Shown: positions 35,181 to 45,665, counted from the first letter of the stretch. The stretch is 64,000 nt of DNA from Symbiodinium natans (GCA_905221605.1 CAJNDS010002466.1:186001-250000); one strand, 5' to 3'. Made by a program: numbers and translations. The notes: a model not told the origin generated them from the letters alone.

Positions 35181-35270
35181 ACCTTGAGAGCCTGAGCCCC
35201 GACCCCTGAAGCCGCACGCGCCGCACGCGACCTTTTCTTGGCTTTCTCGGGGCGCTTCGCTGTACAGGCT
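35181..35270 (-). CDS. Exon-like segment, basic
   Basis: Reads TAKRPEKAKKRSRAARAASG then VGAQALK, a lysine/arginine-rich stretch like a nuclear localisation signal. Just upstream (35318-35365) another coding-like bit (SFVSSAAPCCSTSIYIG) is separated by a short telomere-like insert. Confidence 0.4.
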
Positions 35271-36128
35271 GACGACCCTAAACCCTTAACCCTAAACCCT
35301 ATATATATAGAGGTGGAACAACACGGCGCGGCTGAACTCACGAAGCTCGGGGGTTCATGGTTCAACTTTAGGGTTTAAGGTATAGGGTTTAGGGTTGCCC
35401 AGCAGCCTAGGAAGACAGGGTGCGCTTTTGCTTCCACGGGTCTTGAAGGGACGTACCGGTAGAAACGCAGGTATAGGACCCGGCCGCGTGCCCTGAATCA
35501 CCGCCTTAAACCCTTAAAGCTCTAAAGCCTAGATCCTCAACTACATGAGCCTAAGAGTCTTACTGTAAACCTTACGAGTATTTTTTCAGGTCCCTGACCA
35601 TTCACTCTTCCAACAACCCCAGACTTACCCTACACCCTATCAAGCCCCCCCAGACACCAACCGTAAACCCTACACCCTATCAAGCCTGAGCCCTGCAAAC
35701 CCTGCAAACCCTGTAAACCCTACAAACCCTATGAACCCTATGAACCCTATAAACCCTCCAAACCCTGGAAACCCTACAAACCCTATAAAACGATAAGCCC
35801 CATAAACCCTTTGCCCTTTATAACCCCTATAAACTCCATACACCTAAACCCAAAGCCCCCTAAAAAACACGGGGTCAAGGGCTTCTTTAACAAGGTCGTG
35901 GGATTCAGGGCTTACGTTGATAAGGCTGAAGGTGGGTTTAGGGTTTAGGGTTTAGGGTTTAGGGTTTAGGGTTTAGGGTTTAGGGGCTAGGGTTCCAGAT
36001 TTCAACTGAGGATTGCCAGAAATGCTAGCCAGACCTGTGCATGTCGCCACTTAGGCAAACTCCGGCACCGCCAAGCTAACTTAACTTGGGCTGACCAAAA
36101 ACCCTAAACCCTAAACCCTAAACCCCCT

Positions 36129-36385
36129 TGAACCCGGCGTGCTGCTTGCATAGCTGCGCCTGGGTGTGTAAGGCCTGCATGATACAGACATGCCGATGCA
36201 CACTATCGGTTTGATACCTTGACATAAGCTCAGCCCTCCAAAAACTGAACTCGAAACCCTAAACCCTAAACCCTAAACCCTAAACCAAATTACCGTCAGC
36301 TTGGCGGTGACAGCACACCATGGGTCCTCAGACTGAACCGAAGTGGGCGTGTAAGACCTTGCATTTGCTTCGAGGGCAGGAAGTT
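36129..36385 (-). CDS. Two exon-like segments
   Basis: 36385-36292 reads PALEANARSYTPTSVQSEDP then WCAVTAKLT, with a possible GTAATT donor. About 36210-36129 reads HRHVCIMQALHTQAQLCKQH. A pure (CCCTAAA)n tract at 36251-36286 separates them. Confidence 0.45.
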
Positions 36386-37974
36386 GGGATTATCAAAACT
36401 GCAATTTAGGGTTTAGGGTTTAGGGTTTAGGGTTTAGGGTTTAGGGTTTAGGGTTTAGGGTTTAGGGTCAGTAAACCGAATGCGGAAATCCTACGGCGCT
36501 GAGAGGGCTGGAGGTTTCGGGTGCACGCACTCAGCCCCTAAACCCTAAAGCCCTTAACCCCGTAAACCCTAGGGTTTACATGTACAGATTAACGCTTTAC
36601 GATTACATCGCTGAGGAAAGGGTGCCTGCCGGGGTTCTAACTACCTTTTTCTCAAAAATCGGGTTTAGGGTTTAGGGTTTAGGGTTTAGAGTTTAGGGTT
36701 TAGGGGTTGGGGCTTAGGGTTTAGGGGTTGGGGCTTAGGGTTTAGGGTTTAGGGTCTAGGGGGCATCCCACGCGTCTTGTTAAGGGAAGCCTGTCAAGGC
36801 CACCCGAAAGCCTCCACCCCGTCCCTCAACCCTGGAGAGTTTAGGGTTTAGGGTTTAGGGTTTAGGGTTTAGGGTTTAGGGTTTAGGGTTTAGGGTAGAC
36901 CCTTTCCACGCTGAACCTCAGCACCGCGCAAACCCTCAATACTCTAACCCCCCTGGTCCTCGAACGTACGAATGCCTTGAACACTAAACCCTAAACCCTA
37001 AACCCTAAACCCTGAACCCTAAGTCCCCGAACCCAAACACTTCTCAAACCTCGGCCGAAACCCCCACACTTCCCCAAAACTCCGCCCAAAACCCTAAACC
37101 CTAAACCCTCTTCGGGTGGGCCCCTAAACCCCCGCAGCCTCAGCCGCGGCCGCCTCACATGCGAAGCCCGAAGTGGCGAGGCAGCCTAAAAGCGGTCGAG
37201 AGCCACGGGAATTCCGCAGAGTTTAAAGTTTAAGGGGGCCTTGCACCCCAAACCCTAAACCCACCCTAAACCCACCCGAAACCCTAAACCCTAAACCCAA
37301 AACCCTAAACCTGAAACTTCAAAACCTTAACGCCAAGAGTCTGGATGTGTTCGGCTACATCGCTAAGGGATGGAGGGGTTTGGAACCGCGACTCGCAAGC
37401 CGTGGAGAAGCCCATCTTAAGGGTTTATGGTTCCAAGGCTTATAAGGTTTAAAAAATGAGGTTTTCGGGTTTATCAGGTTTAGGGTTTAGGGTTTAGGGT
37501 CGTCCGTAAGTAGTTCCTGCCACAAGGCACGACGGGGAATCCAGATTAAAATTGGTTTTGGATGTAGCCGAGGGATGGCATAAATGAGAGGGTTGTTGTT
37601 TGGACGGCGTTGCACTTTCTGGAATACCCTAAACCCTAAACCCTAAACCCTAAATCCTAAACCCTAAACCCTGAGCATGGATCTCTTGGAGTACATGCGG
37701 GGCGTTGAAGGTCGGGTGGGGGGGATGCTGAAGGAGTCAGTTCAGAATTCAGAGGTTCATGGGGTTTAGGGCTTTATGGTTTAGTGTTGGATATAACAGG
37801 GTGAAGGCTTCAGGGTTCAGGGCAGATTAACCTTATGGGGTTCACAGTGTTCGGAACGCTTGTAGGGTGTGAGGTTCGTGAACGGAAGAGAAGGCACCGA
37901 GATGCGCACGACTTCAAAACCCCTTCGTGAGGCAGGCTTCCGACACGCTGGTCCCTTTGGTGGGGGGGGGAGTG

Positions 37975-38123
37975 TTCCTACCAGAACCTGGGCCATAATT
38001 TAGAGAACTGCGTATTTCTTCAGGCATCAACTGTCCAAGTGAATGAAGACGAGACACAACCTTGGCTTTTTTGCCGCAGTGTGTCCTGCCAAGTCTTGCA
38101 CGGTGCACCTGGATAGTAGCCAT
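37975..38123 (-). CDS. Exon-like segment
   Basis: Reads TIQVHRARLGRTHCGKKAKV then VSRLHSLGQLMPEEIRSSLN. Lies about 320 bases past the stop of the zinc-finger/SAM gene on the same strand, so it is probably the next gene. Confidence 0.45.
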
Positions 38124-38444
38124 ATAGCTATTCTAAACTTGGCTGCACTCAGGAGGGTAGCTATAAATTAAACTTTTAGCTGCCTTAATAAGAAACCCAA
38201 TGAACCCAAAAAAGGTAAGGATCTAAAGTTACAGCAAAGTACCACAAAGTAAACAAAGGTGAAGAGCGCTGCAGGCAAAGCGTGCAGGGATTCATCGCGA
38301 GTGCGACTACTACTTGCGCCTTGCTCTACATCAGTGACCTTTTTTTGGCACCCTCTAAAGTTGCAGTGCAAACTACAAGCAGAGACCCAAAGCCGGACCC
38401 TGATGTAGAAGAGCCCCCGCCCCCTGTGGCATGTTCGGCACGCG

Positions 38445-41072
38445 CTAGGAGGACATGGCGGACGACTTCTCTGCGCGAGTCCGGCGCAGGCTGTTCTTGA
38501 ACTTGAGGATGTGGCCCGGCTTGGCCTCGATGGCATAGAGCATGCGCTCCACGTCCCCTGCGTCTGCCTCCAGCAAGTCGCCAAGGTCGTCGTAGCCTTG
38601 CTGCACCAGCAACTCCGCATACTCTTGGAGGCCGTGGCTGGAGAGCCACCTCGGCTTTTCCCCAAAGCACCCTCTGAAAACTAAACCCTAAACCCTAAAC
38701 CCTAAACCCTAAACCCTAAACCCTAAACTAACCCTAAACCCTGAAACATATATTCCTAAAAAGAGGATCCTCGTACCAACAACCCAAGAAGGGGACATAC
38801 AAAAAAAAGTCATCCTCTAGGGGCACCTGGCCACTGTGGGAGCGACTCGGTGTCCTCGCCTGGCGGCTCGGGAGCCTCCGGGGTCGGGCTCCGGGCGCGG
38901 AGGGCCGGAGGAGCCTGAGCCTGCAAACTCTGCAACTCCGGAGATGAGGGCACTTCGGGTTCCTTTGTAGCCCAGTACCCATCTTCTAATAAGGGCACCT
39001 CTTTTTTTGGGTTGGTTACTTTAATAAGGGAACCTTTGTAGCCCCCCAAAAAAAAGGGAAAAGGGTACCCACGGGGCTACCACGGTTCAGGGTCATCCTG
39101 CACCACATGCGCCAGCTCCGGAGCCCTCGCTGCCGAGATGGAGGCCGCGCGGGGCTGCTCGCAGGCCCCGCAGAGCGCCTGGTCCGAGCGGTTCACCTTC
39201 GTTGCTGAGTTCAGAAGCCCCCCCCAAAAAAGGTGTGCACTTTCCGTTCTATAGGGAAAATAGTATCCCAAAACAGTGTAAAGTGTGCTCCTTCAGCTGC
39301 TGAGTCACCAAAGTGCAGATGCGGCACTCCCACAGGCCAGGCTCGATGAGCCTCTCCCTGTAAGCAGGCTTGGGCGGTGGCACCTTGGGGAGCAAATGCG
39401 AACCCTATAACCTTAGAATTGGGGTTTAGGGTTTAGGGTTTAGGGTTTTGGGTTAACCCTAAACCCTAAACCCTAAACCCTAAACCCTAAACCCTAACCT
39501 TAAAATTGGGGTCGTATCATCCCGATACTCTACGATAACTCCTATTCAGGGGAATCTTGTGAAGAATAAAGAACCTTTTCCCCGGGGGCAAGGCACAGGA
39601 TTCCTAGTATCTGGGAATCTGAACCAGACAAAAACCTTTTCTTGGGGCAAGGCAGGGGCGCCGATTCCCCCGAAGGGGCTGCCGGGGTGGAGTGCAGAAC
39701 TTCTGCTGGGCTGGGCAGGGGCCTGCCGCCTTTCGGCGCTTTCGTGGCAAGCTTGGGCCTGCCCCAATCTTCATCCTCCAGCTTCTTGAAACCTAGGCTG
39801 GCCCAGAAACCATCCGATAATAAGGGCACCCTTTTTCGGGGTTGGTTTCATAATACCCTAAACCCTAAACCCTAAGCCTTAAGCCCTAAGCCCTAAACCC
39901 TAAACCCTAAACCCTAAACCCTAAACCCTAAACCCTAAACCCTAAACCCCCAAAAAAGGGTAGAGGATACCACTGGGCTACCAAGAAGCAGGTCCGGAGG
40001 CTCGCGCCGCCACCTGAGAGGCTGAGGCGCATGAGGCCGGCGGCACTTCCGGTGCGCTCGTCGTAGAGGCAGGCCTAGGGTTTAGGGTTTAGGGTTTAGG
40101 GTTTAGGGTTTAGGGTTTAGGGTTTAGGGTTTAGGGTTTAGGGTTTAGGGTTTAGGGTTTAGGGTTTAGGTTTAGGTTTAGGGTTTAGGGTTTAGGGTTT
40201 AGGGTTTAGGGTTTAGGGTTTAGGGTTTAGGGTTTAGGGTTTAGGGTTTAGGGTTTAGGGTTTAGGGTTTAGGGTTTAGGGTTTAGGGTTTAGGGTTGGG
40301 GGTTTGGGGTTTGGGGTTTAGGGTTCAGGCCTCCCAGTCCCCCGCCACCGGCGTCAGGAAGCCCTTCAAGCGGCCCAGGCCGGCCTTCGGCGGTGGGCCA
40401 TCGAACTGCAGGTCATCCCCACACCTCTGGCGCACACAGATGGTGGGGAAACACACAAGGCCACGGTAAGGGTCAAAGGATCCCTCTATCATTCTGAACT
40501 AGGTGATTCAAGCAAATGCAATGCGATACATATGTAAATGTATATATGTATACAAAGTATTACGAAAATTACATGTTTTACATTGTACAATACTATACTA
40601 TACCGTATGTGAAACACCATATACATATAGATATACACATATTTTATCTGTATTCATGTCTTTATTTATTTGTTTATTTATTTGTTTTTTATGTATTGAT
40701 TTGCTTATTCGGTTTTACATATTACATATGATATTATATATATATATATATAGTATGTGAAATACTATACACTATACGCTATACACAAGGTCCCGGTATA
40801 TTTCGAGCAGTGTTCTCAATTAAGCTGTGTGTTGAACATCTGGGCGCTTGGAAAGGATCCTTCGTAAGGTTCGGATTTCAACCAGACAGCACGAACCTTC
40901 GTCAGATTCACCCTGTCTGTTAAGAGCAGAGTTTGGGGTGCAGAGCTTTGTCCCGCTATCTCCACAACATGTGAAGGAGGGGGCCTTATAAGAACATGTT
41001 CCGTCCGGGACCCTTGTAGAACAAACCTCCAGAGGATCAACTTTGCATCAAGAAACTCCCCACAACCCCCAC
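38445..41072 (-). CDS. RanBP2-type zinc finger plus SAM domain protein, multi-exon
   Basis: Minus-strand gene. Exons: about 41072-40861, 40483-40331, 40074-39990, 39792-39641, 39383-39309, 39196-39089, 38962-38827, 38671-38445 (stop TAG). Joining 39309 to 39196 makes WECRICTLVNRSDQALCGAC, a textbook RanBP2 zinc finger (W-x-C-x2-C-x3-N-x6-C-x2-C), split by an intron exactly in its loop. A proline-rich stretch follows, then RWLSSHGLQEYAELLVQQGY and LEADAGDVERMLYAIEAKPG, a SAM domain fold (WL..HGL..Y...L...GY..L..LL...D...ML..I...GH). Codon phase matches at every join except the 39384-39640 gap, whose intron(s) I could not place. SAM domains mediate oligomerisation and RanBP2 fingers bind ubiquitin or RNA; the function here is unknown. 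The region before the finger (LYDERTGSAAGLMRLSLSGG) is unrecognised. Donors used are GT, GC and GA. Confidence 0.8.
38672..38826 (-). other. Intron before the SAM exon, with telomeric tract
   Basis: GT...AG intron joining TGG CCA G to GG TGC TTT. GGTGC is present at both junctions. The 3' half is TTTAGGG repeats leading into TTTAGTTTTCAGAG. Confidence 0.7.
38963..39088 (-). mobile_element. Introner (inverted-repeat element) as intron
   Basis: 126-base intron between GATGACCCT and GAACCCGAAG. It begins GAACCGTGGTAGCCCC (GA donor) and ends GGGCTACAAAG, with GAACC at both junctions. Ends are inverted: GTAGCCC...GGGCTAC. Internal arms carry GGGTACCC and GGTGCCC. No telomeric insert. Confidence 0.8.
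39197..39308 (-). other. Intron splitting the zinc finger
   Basis: 112-base GT...AG intron (GTGACTCAGCAG to CTCAGCAACGAAG), with ACTCAGCA near both ends. Excision joins CTTTG to GTGAACCGC and completes the RanBP2 finger. No telomere repeat inside. Confidence 0.8.
39793..39989 (-). mobile_element. Introner with telomeric insert, acting as intron
   Basis: Intron between exons 40074-39990 and 39792-39641. It starts GCTTCTTGGTAGCCCAGTGG and ends CAGCCTAG (GC...AG). Its ends match the introner family seen at 38963-39088, but its middle (39855-39953) is a CCCTAAA tract that replaces the usual AGGTTCCCTTATT core. Confidence 0.75.
40075..40330 (-). other. Intron made almost only of telomeric repeats
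   Basis: Between exon codons ...GAC TGG GAG and GCC TGC CTC. The intron begins GCCTGAACCCTAAACC and ends AAACCCTAG, with GCCTG repeated at both exon junctions (a 5-bp direct repeat). All of the 256 bases except GCCTG are CCCTAAA or close variants in the transcript sense. Removing it restores one frame (GDWEACLYDERTG). Confidence 0.85.
40484..40860 (-). other. AT-rich intron
   Basis: Between ...CCTTACGAA and GGATCCTTTGAC; GGATCCTTT occurs at both junctions, so the exact cut is ambiguous. The interior is AT-rich with ATATAT and TTATTTGTTTATT runs and local palindromes. Confidence 0.65.
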
Positions 41073-41078
41073 AAGCTC

Positions 41079-42457
41079 TCAACCCCTTATAAGCCCGAGT
41101 TTCAACCTTGTGCTATGTTGCAGACTACAGAGTCTAGAGTCCAGCGAAAGCATCATGCTTGCAGCCAGATGTTCAATGGCTCCAGCACTGTCTCTTTGCT
41201 GGAAGAATTCTATGGATGCTTCAGGTATTCTAGGATTATGCATTTCTGATCTTAATCTGTCAACCTCCATTGTGTAATTATCTTTCATTTGTCCTTCTAG
41301 TAGTCTGCGTTTAAGTGCTCGATTTGTAACTCTTGCTTCTCGTGCATCCATTTCCTTTTTTAAGTTCAACAAATAACCAATGTTAAAGGCTTATAAAATT
41401 TAGCTCGGGCGCTTCATTTACTACGGGATTGTCTACCGACTTGCGTTTTTTCTCTTGCTTTTGTTGTTCAAACATATAACCGTTATATAAAACCACTGCT
41501 GTACGTTAAAGAACGAGAACTGAACATTGCCTGACACATATTGTTTGCTTTCTCTTGCTTCCTTCTCATCATTTCTGGTTTCATTGTTCGCAATTGCAAC
41601 TGAATGAGTTGTGCTTGAGTCAGATTGTCATAAGGTTGCATATTTGGCGGTGGAGGCGGTGGCTTGGCCTTAGAAACTGAGGGCGGTGCTTTCATTATTG
41701 GAACATTTCTTGTTTCTTCAATGTTTTCTACACTTAATGGTTTTACTTTCACCTTTGGCCACTTGTCAACAACATCATGAACCATACAGAGAAGGGGGAG
41801 GAGGACCTCATGCCCTAAACCCAGCCCGAAGTCTGACACGAAGGGGCCCGGCCTCACGATGTGGAACGTCTTCGTGTCCAAGTGCCAGGTGCCTTGCATC
41901 AAATTGCCTTCGGAAAGATGGCCTTCCACAACAACCGGCGTCGAAGATGATGCCTGCATGTGACTGTTGGCAGCATCCCACTGCTGCCAATGCTCCTGCT
42001 TCGCCCGGTTGACTGCGCGGTTGGCCACCATGTCGATACCCCGCCGCTCTTGGAGCTTCTTCAGCCGCTCCTGCTCCTTCCGCTCGCGCTCCTCCGCCCG
42101 CTCCTTCTGCTCCCTCTGTGCCTGCAACCTCTTCTGCATCTTCTGTATGCGAGGGTTGCCATCCATCTCTGCCTGTGCCACGAAGGGCATTCTGGCCTCG
42201 CGCACCGAGGCGGCCGCGCCCGCGGGGGCGCCGGCGCCGCCCAGCCGGTGGCTGGAGGACGCCCGCACGTGCGCCAGGCCGCGCTGGCGCTGCTGGACTG
42301 CCAGGCGGTGCTGGGCCGCCTCGTCGCGGCGGTGCGAGTCCTGGACCTCGGCCCGCACGCGCTCCGAGGGAGCCCGTACGGAGTAGCCCGTCCTCTGCGC
42401 CCAGCTCGACGGCGCGGGCTTCTGGGTCTGGGTAGGCTCAGGCTCCTCGCCCTCCAT
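41079..42457 (-). CDS. Charged coiled-coil protein, at least 2-3 exons
   Basis: Opens at an ATG at 42457 and reads about 310 codons. Order: basic, glutamine-rich N terminus (residues 1-100); a long E/R/K/Q helix around residues 105-150 (QKERAEERERKEQERLKKLQ), a likely coiled coil; a short globular-looking block (GTWHLDTKTFHIVRPGPFVS); then a proline run (six P) and more helix. After about 50 AT-rich bases coding resumes near 41476 (EQQKQEKKRKSVDNPVVNEA), and again from about 41360 to 41105 (MKDNYTMEVDRLRSEMHNPR). The breaks look like very short introns or indels; I could not place standard splice sites. The 3' half is clearly more AT-rich than the 5' half. It may be the 5' part of the zinc-finger/SAM gene on the same strand, but the frames differ by an unexplained 23 bases near 41080. 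Family not recognised. Confidence 0.7.
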
Positions 42458-42479
42458 AACTTGTAGATGCTCTAAAACT

Positions 42480-44470
42480 CTAAAGTCGGCAAGGGACCCG
42501 AAGTAGCTGCGGCAGCACGCTCAACATTCCAGGGAAGCTCGTTTCTGCCATGAGAAGCTTCACTCAAGATGGTAACTTTCGAACCTGGCCCCTGTGTTCC
42601 CAACCACCTGCTTCAAACAACCACCTAGAAAGTTCCGCCCCCAAACCCAAGGGAACAAGCCTCGAGGTTGATATGAATCCTAAACCCTAAACCCTAAGCC
42701 CTAAACCCTAAACCTGCTACCCAGAAAAACCGAGTCTGGAAGTGTACTGGCAACCCCGAGAGTGTTTATTGGGTCTACGGGTTTCATGGCCCTCCTAGTG
42801 CTGTCAGGTGTCCGGTAGAAGTTGCTGCTGCCAAGGCTTCCCTCAGCAGGGGCTCTCAGACTAAATTTCAGGAGTATTACTAAACCCTAAACCCTAAACC
42901 CTACACCCTAAACCCTAAACCTAAACCTCTCCTGACCCTCAGCTCCATGCCCTGAAGCCGGCAAGACCTAAACCCCTAAGCCCTAACCCGCCTAACCCAA
43001 ACCCTCAACCACGTAAGCCTCGGGCCGCCCAAACCCCGAACCCTAAACCGCCGAAACACCAAACCCTGAACCTTATACACCCTGAGCCCTGTACTCTAAG
43101 GAGGCACCCCACCGACACTTGCCTAAAGCCCCCCCAAGACCCCAACCCCACAACTCTCCCTCAATCCTCTACCCTCAACCCAAGCCCGAAACAATCAAAC
43201 CCTGAAGCCCTAAACCCTAAACCTTAAAACCCAAACTTCAGGGTTTTGAACCCCGAACACAATCTCTCAAAGGCAAGAGCCCTTAAACGCCCGTTTGGCG
43301 ATTTAGGGCTTGGAGGGGGGGGGGGGGGACACGCAAGCCCCCTAAGCCCTAAATCCTAGACCCCAAACCTTTCTTGCAGGGCTTCAGAGGGTCAGGCGGT
43401 GTAGGGGTTTTGGGCTTAGGGGGCTCTCAAAAGTCTCTTAGGGGTTCTTAACTGGGATTATGACTATGTCTACCCTCTACTTAGAAAACACCCTAAACCC
43501 TAAACCCTAAACCCTAAACCCTAAACCCTAAACCCTAAACCCTAAAAAACCCTAAGCCAGGGGCGACGTAACGCGACCAGGCGGCTTCTTGGGCAAGTCA
43601 AATGGGTCGTGGCCTCCTCTGAGTCGAGAAGGCGGGGTTTAGGGTTTAGGGTTTAGGGTTTAGGGTTTAGGGTTTAGGGTTTAGAGTTTAGGGTTTAGGG
43701 TTTAGGGTTTGGGGTTTAAAAGGGTTCAAGGTTTAGGGGGCTTAAGGTTTGTAGAAAGTTGAAAGTTCAACTATTAGTAAGGATTGCAAGGGTTTAGGGC
43801 TTAGGGTTTTTTTCGCCTGAAGGTTCATGTGCGGCTTTTTGTGGTGCTCAGCAACCAAGTGCATGGAGGCCAACTCATGAAGCGCTTGCGGGGATCTTAC
43901 TTGTGAATCTCAGGGTAGTTACATGGTCCCTTAGTATGGTTAGGGTTTAGGGTTTGGGGTTTAGGGCTGGTATTCAGGATATAGGGCTGCAGGGTTCAGA
44001 TCGTTAAGCAGGCCAACCCTGAACCCTAAACCCTCAGCCCTTGCATATCTTTTTCGCAGGTCGTAGCAAGGTCCACAGGTTAGGGCTTGGGGCTTCAGAT
44101 CTATGCGCCGAACCCCGAACCCTAGAAGATCTAAACCCCGAACCCCGAACCCTAGCCCTCCGCCACCTCGAAAACTTAGGAATTGGGGTTTAGGGTTTAG
44201 GGTTTAGGGTTTAGGGTTTAGGGTTTAGGGTTTAGGGTTTAGGGTTTAGGGGTTTGGAGGTCCCCTTGAAGTCTGCGGGTCTGACCGGGGCGAAATAGGG
44301 ATGAGACCCCCTTCAAGGTCAACAAAAATTGCAAATCACCTCCCAAAAATGGGTGCCCAAACTTTTGAACCCTCCCCCAAAAAAAATACCATGAACCCTA
44401 CACACAAACCCTCTCCATAAACCCTAAACCCTAAACCCTAAACCCTAAACCGTGGACCCCCTAACCCGCA
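42480..44470. other. Upstream and non-genic stretch
   Basis: 42480-42660 could be the 5' leader of the coiled-coil gene. Beyond that are telomere tracts, a G-run at 43316 and degenerate repeats; I see no exon. Confidence 0.5.
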
Positions 44471-44483
44471 CTCCTGGCTGCCT

Positions 44484-44559
44484 GGAGGAGCGCGCCAGCT
44501 CTACGCCGAGCCAAAAGCAGCCGCGGCGTCCCAAATTGTACAGGATTCCAGGGTGCACC
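44484..44559 (+). CDS. Exon-like segment
   Basis: Reads LEERASSTPSQKQPRRPKLY between CCCTAAA tracts. Basic, low complexity. Confidence 0.35.
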
Positions 44560-44663
44560 CTAAACCCTAAACCCTAAACCCTAAACCCTAAACCCTAAAC
44601 CCTAAACCCTAAACCCTCATGTTTCGGGTTGCAGGTCTAGGTCGAAGTCTTAGAATTAGACAT

Positions 44664-44846
44664 TTAGGGGTCTGATGGGTTTTCAGGCGCTTGCGCGGAA
44701 AGGTTCGAGGGCGTATAGGGTGCAGGGGCTAAAGGGCCCAAACTTTGGGAAGCACTCCCGAAACCCCAAAACCCTTTTGCGGCATCCAAACCCTGCCGTT
44801 TCTTCTGTGGATCTAAGAAGTAGGCTGAAGGATCTTGTAGGCTCAT
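44664..44846 (-). CDS. Possible exon
   Basis: Minus frame reads SLQDPSAYFLDPQKKRQGLD then AAKGFWGFGSASQSLG. The plus strand is also open over much of it. Followed by an AT-rich repeat at 44846-44885. Confidence 0.3.
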   Translation of the reverse strand: MSLQDPSAYFLDPQKKRQGLDAAKGFWGFGSASQSLGPLAPAPYTPSNLSAQAPENPSDP

Positions 44847-45547
44847 ATATATGTATATTGTATATACATATATATATATATATGTGCTACTTCAGGGCAT
44901 GTGGCGTTTCTGGGGCTTGTAGCAGCTGTAGAGAGCTTTAAGATGTCGGGCTCGTACTTGACAGAGGACCCTGAACCGGCAACCCTGACAGGACTGAAGA
45001 GGCTCTGTGGATAGGACAGAGGGTCTGAAGACTATCCGCAGAGGTATCAAGAGAGCATGGGTTGAGAGTCTAGGGCTTCGGCCCTATTGTTCTCTGATAA
45101 AGCTGCTGACGCTTGGCTGCCGGCATCCTCCACACTTTCACGAAGTTGGCCCAGCCTCAAGTGTGCCTCCACATGGAGTGAGGTTTGAAGGATTAGTAGG
45201 CAAAGGGATAAGGGGTTCAGGGTTTAGGGGAATAGGGGTGAAGAGGGTTATTGGACTGGGGGTTTCGGCCTTAGGGCGTCTCACCAGCCTGCCCTGAACA
45301 CAAAGTAAAGGGGATTTCAGGTTAAGGGCTAAGGTCTCAAGTGCAGGAAACTGGGGAGAGAAGCGTTCCCTATCCATGCAGGGTTGGGGGTTTAGGGTTG
45401 AGTCCGTTGGGTTCTTGGGTCATGACCTATATCTGGCTTCGGGGGAAGCCAGACTGCACAGCAGGGCTAGGGCTTTGGGGTTTATGGGGGTTTAGGGTGT
45501 GGGGGGCTCCCGCCTGATGAGTTCCTGAAGGGCGTTCTGTATCTCCA

Positions 45548-45665
45548 TATATATATATATATATATATATTAATTTATTTTGTTGTATATATATATAAAT
45601 AATGATATATATATATATATATATCTGTCGGTATATGTATATATAATTATGCATATGTATCTCTC
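45548..45665. repeat. AT-rich TATATA repeat with CTCTCT run
   Basis: Alternating TA runs with interspersed AATAATG, followed by CTCTCTCTCT; non-coding. Confidence 0.85.

Noticed and set aside
38168-38665. Serine/cysteine-rich 165-codon minus open frame over the SAM exon
   Set aside because: Wrong frame: the SAM-encoding frame over 38445-38671 has clear domain structure and matching splice phase; the longer frame is its shadow.
41079-41105. A 21-base GT...AG mini-intron (GTTGAAACTCGGGCTTATAAG) joining the coiled-coil gene to the zinc-finger gene
   Set aside because: Removing 21 bases leaves the frame unchanged and still hits a stop; 23 bases would be needed, so the link stays unproven.
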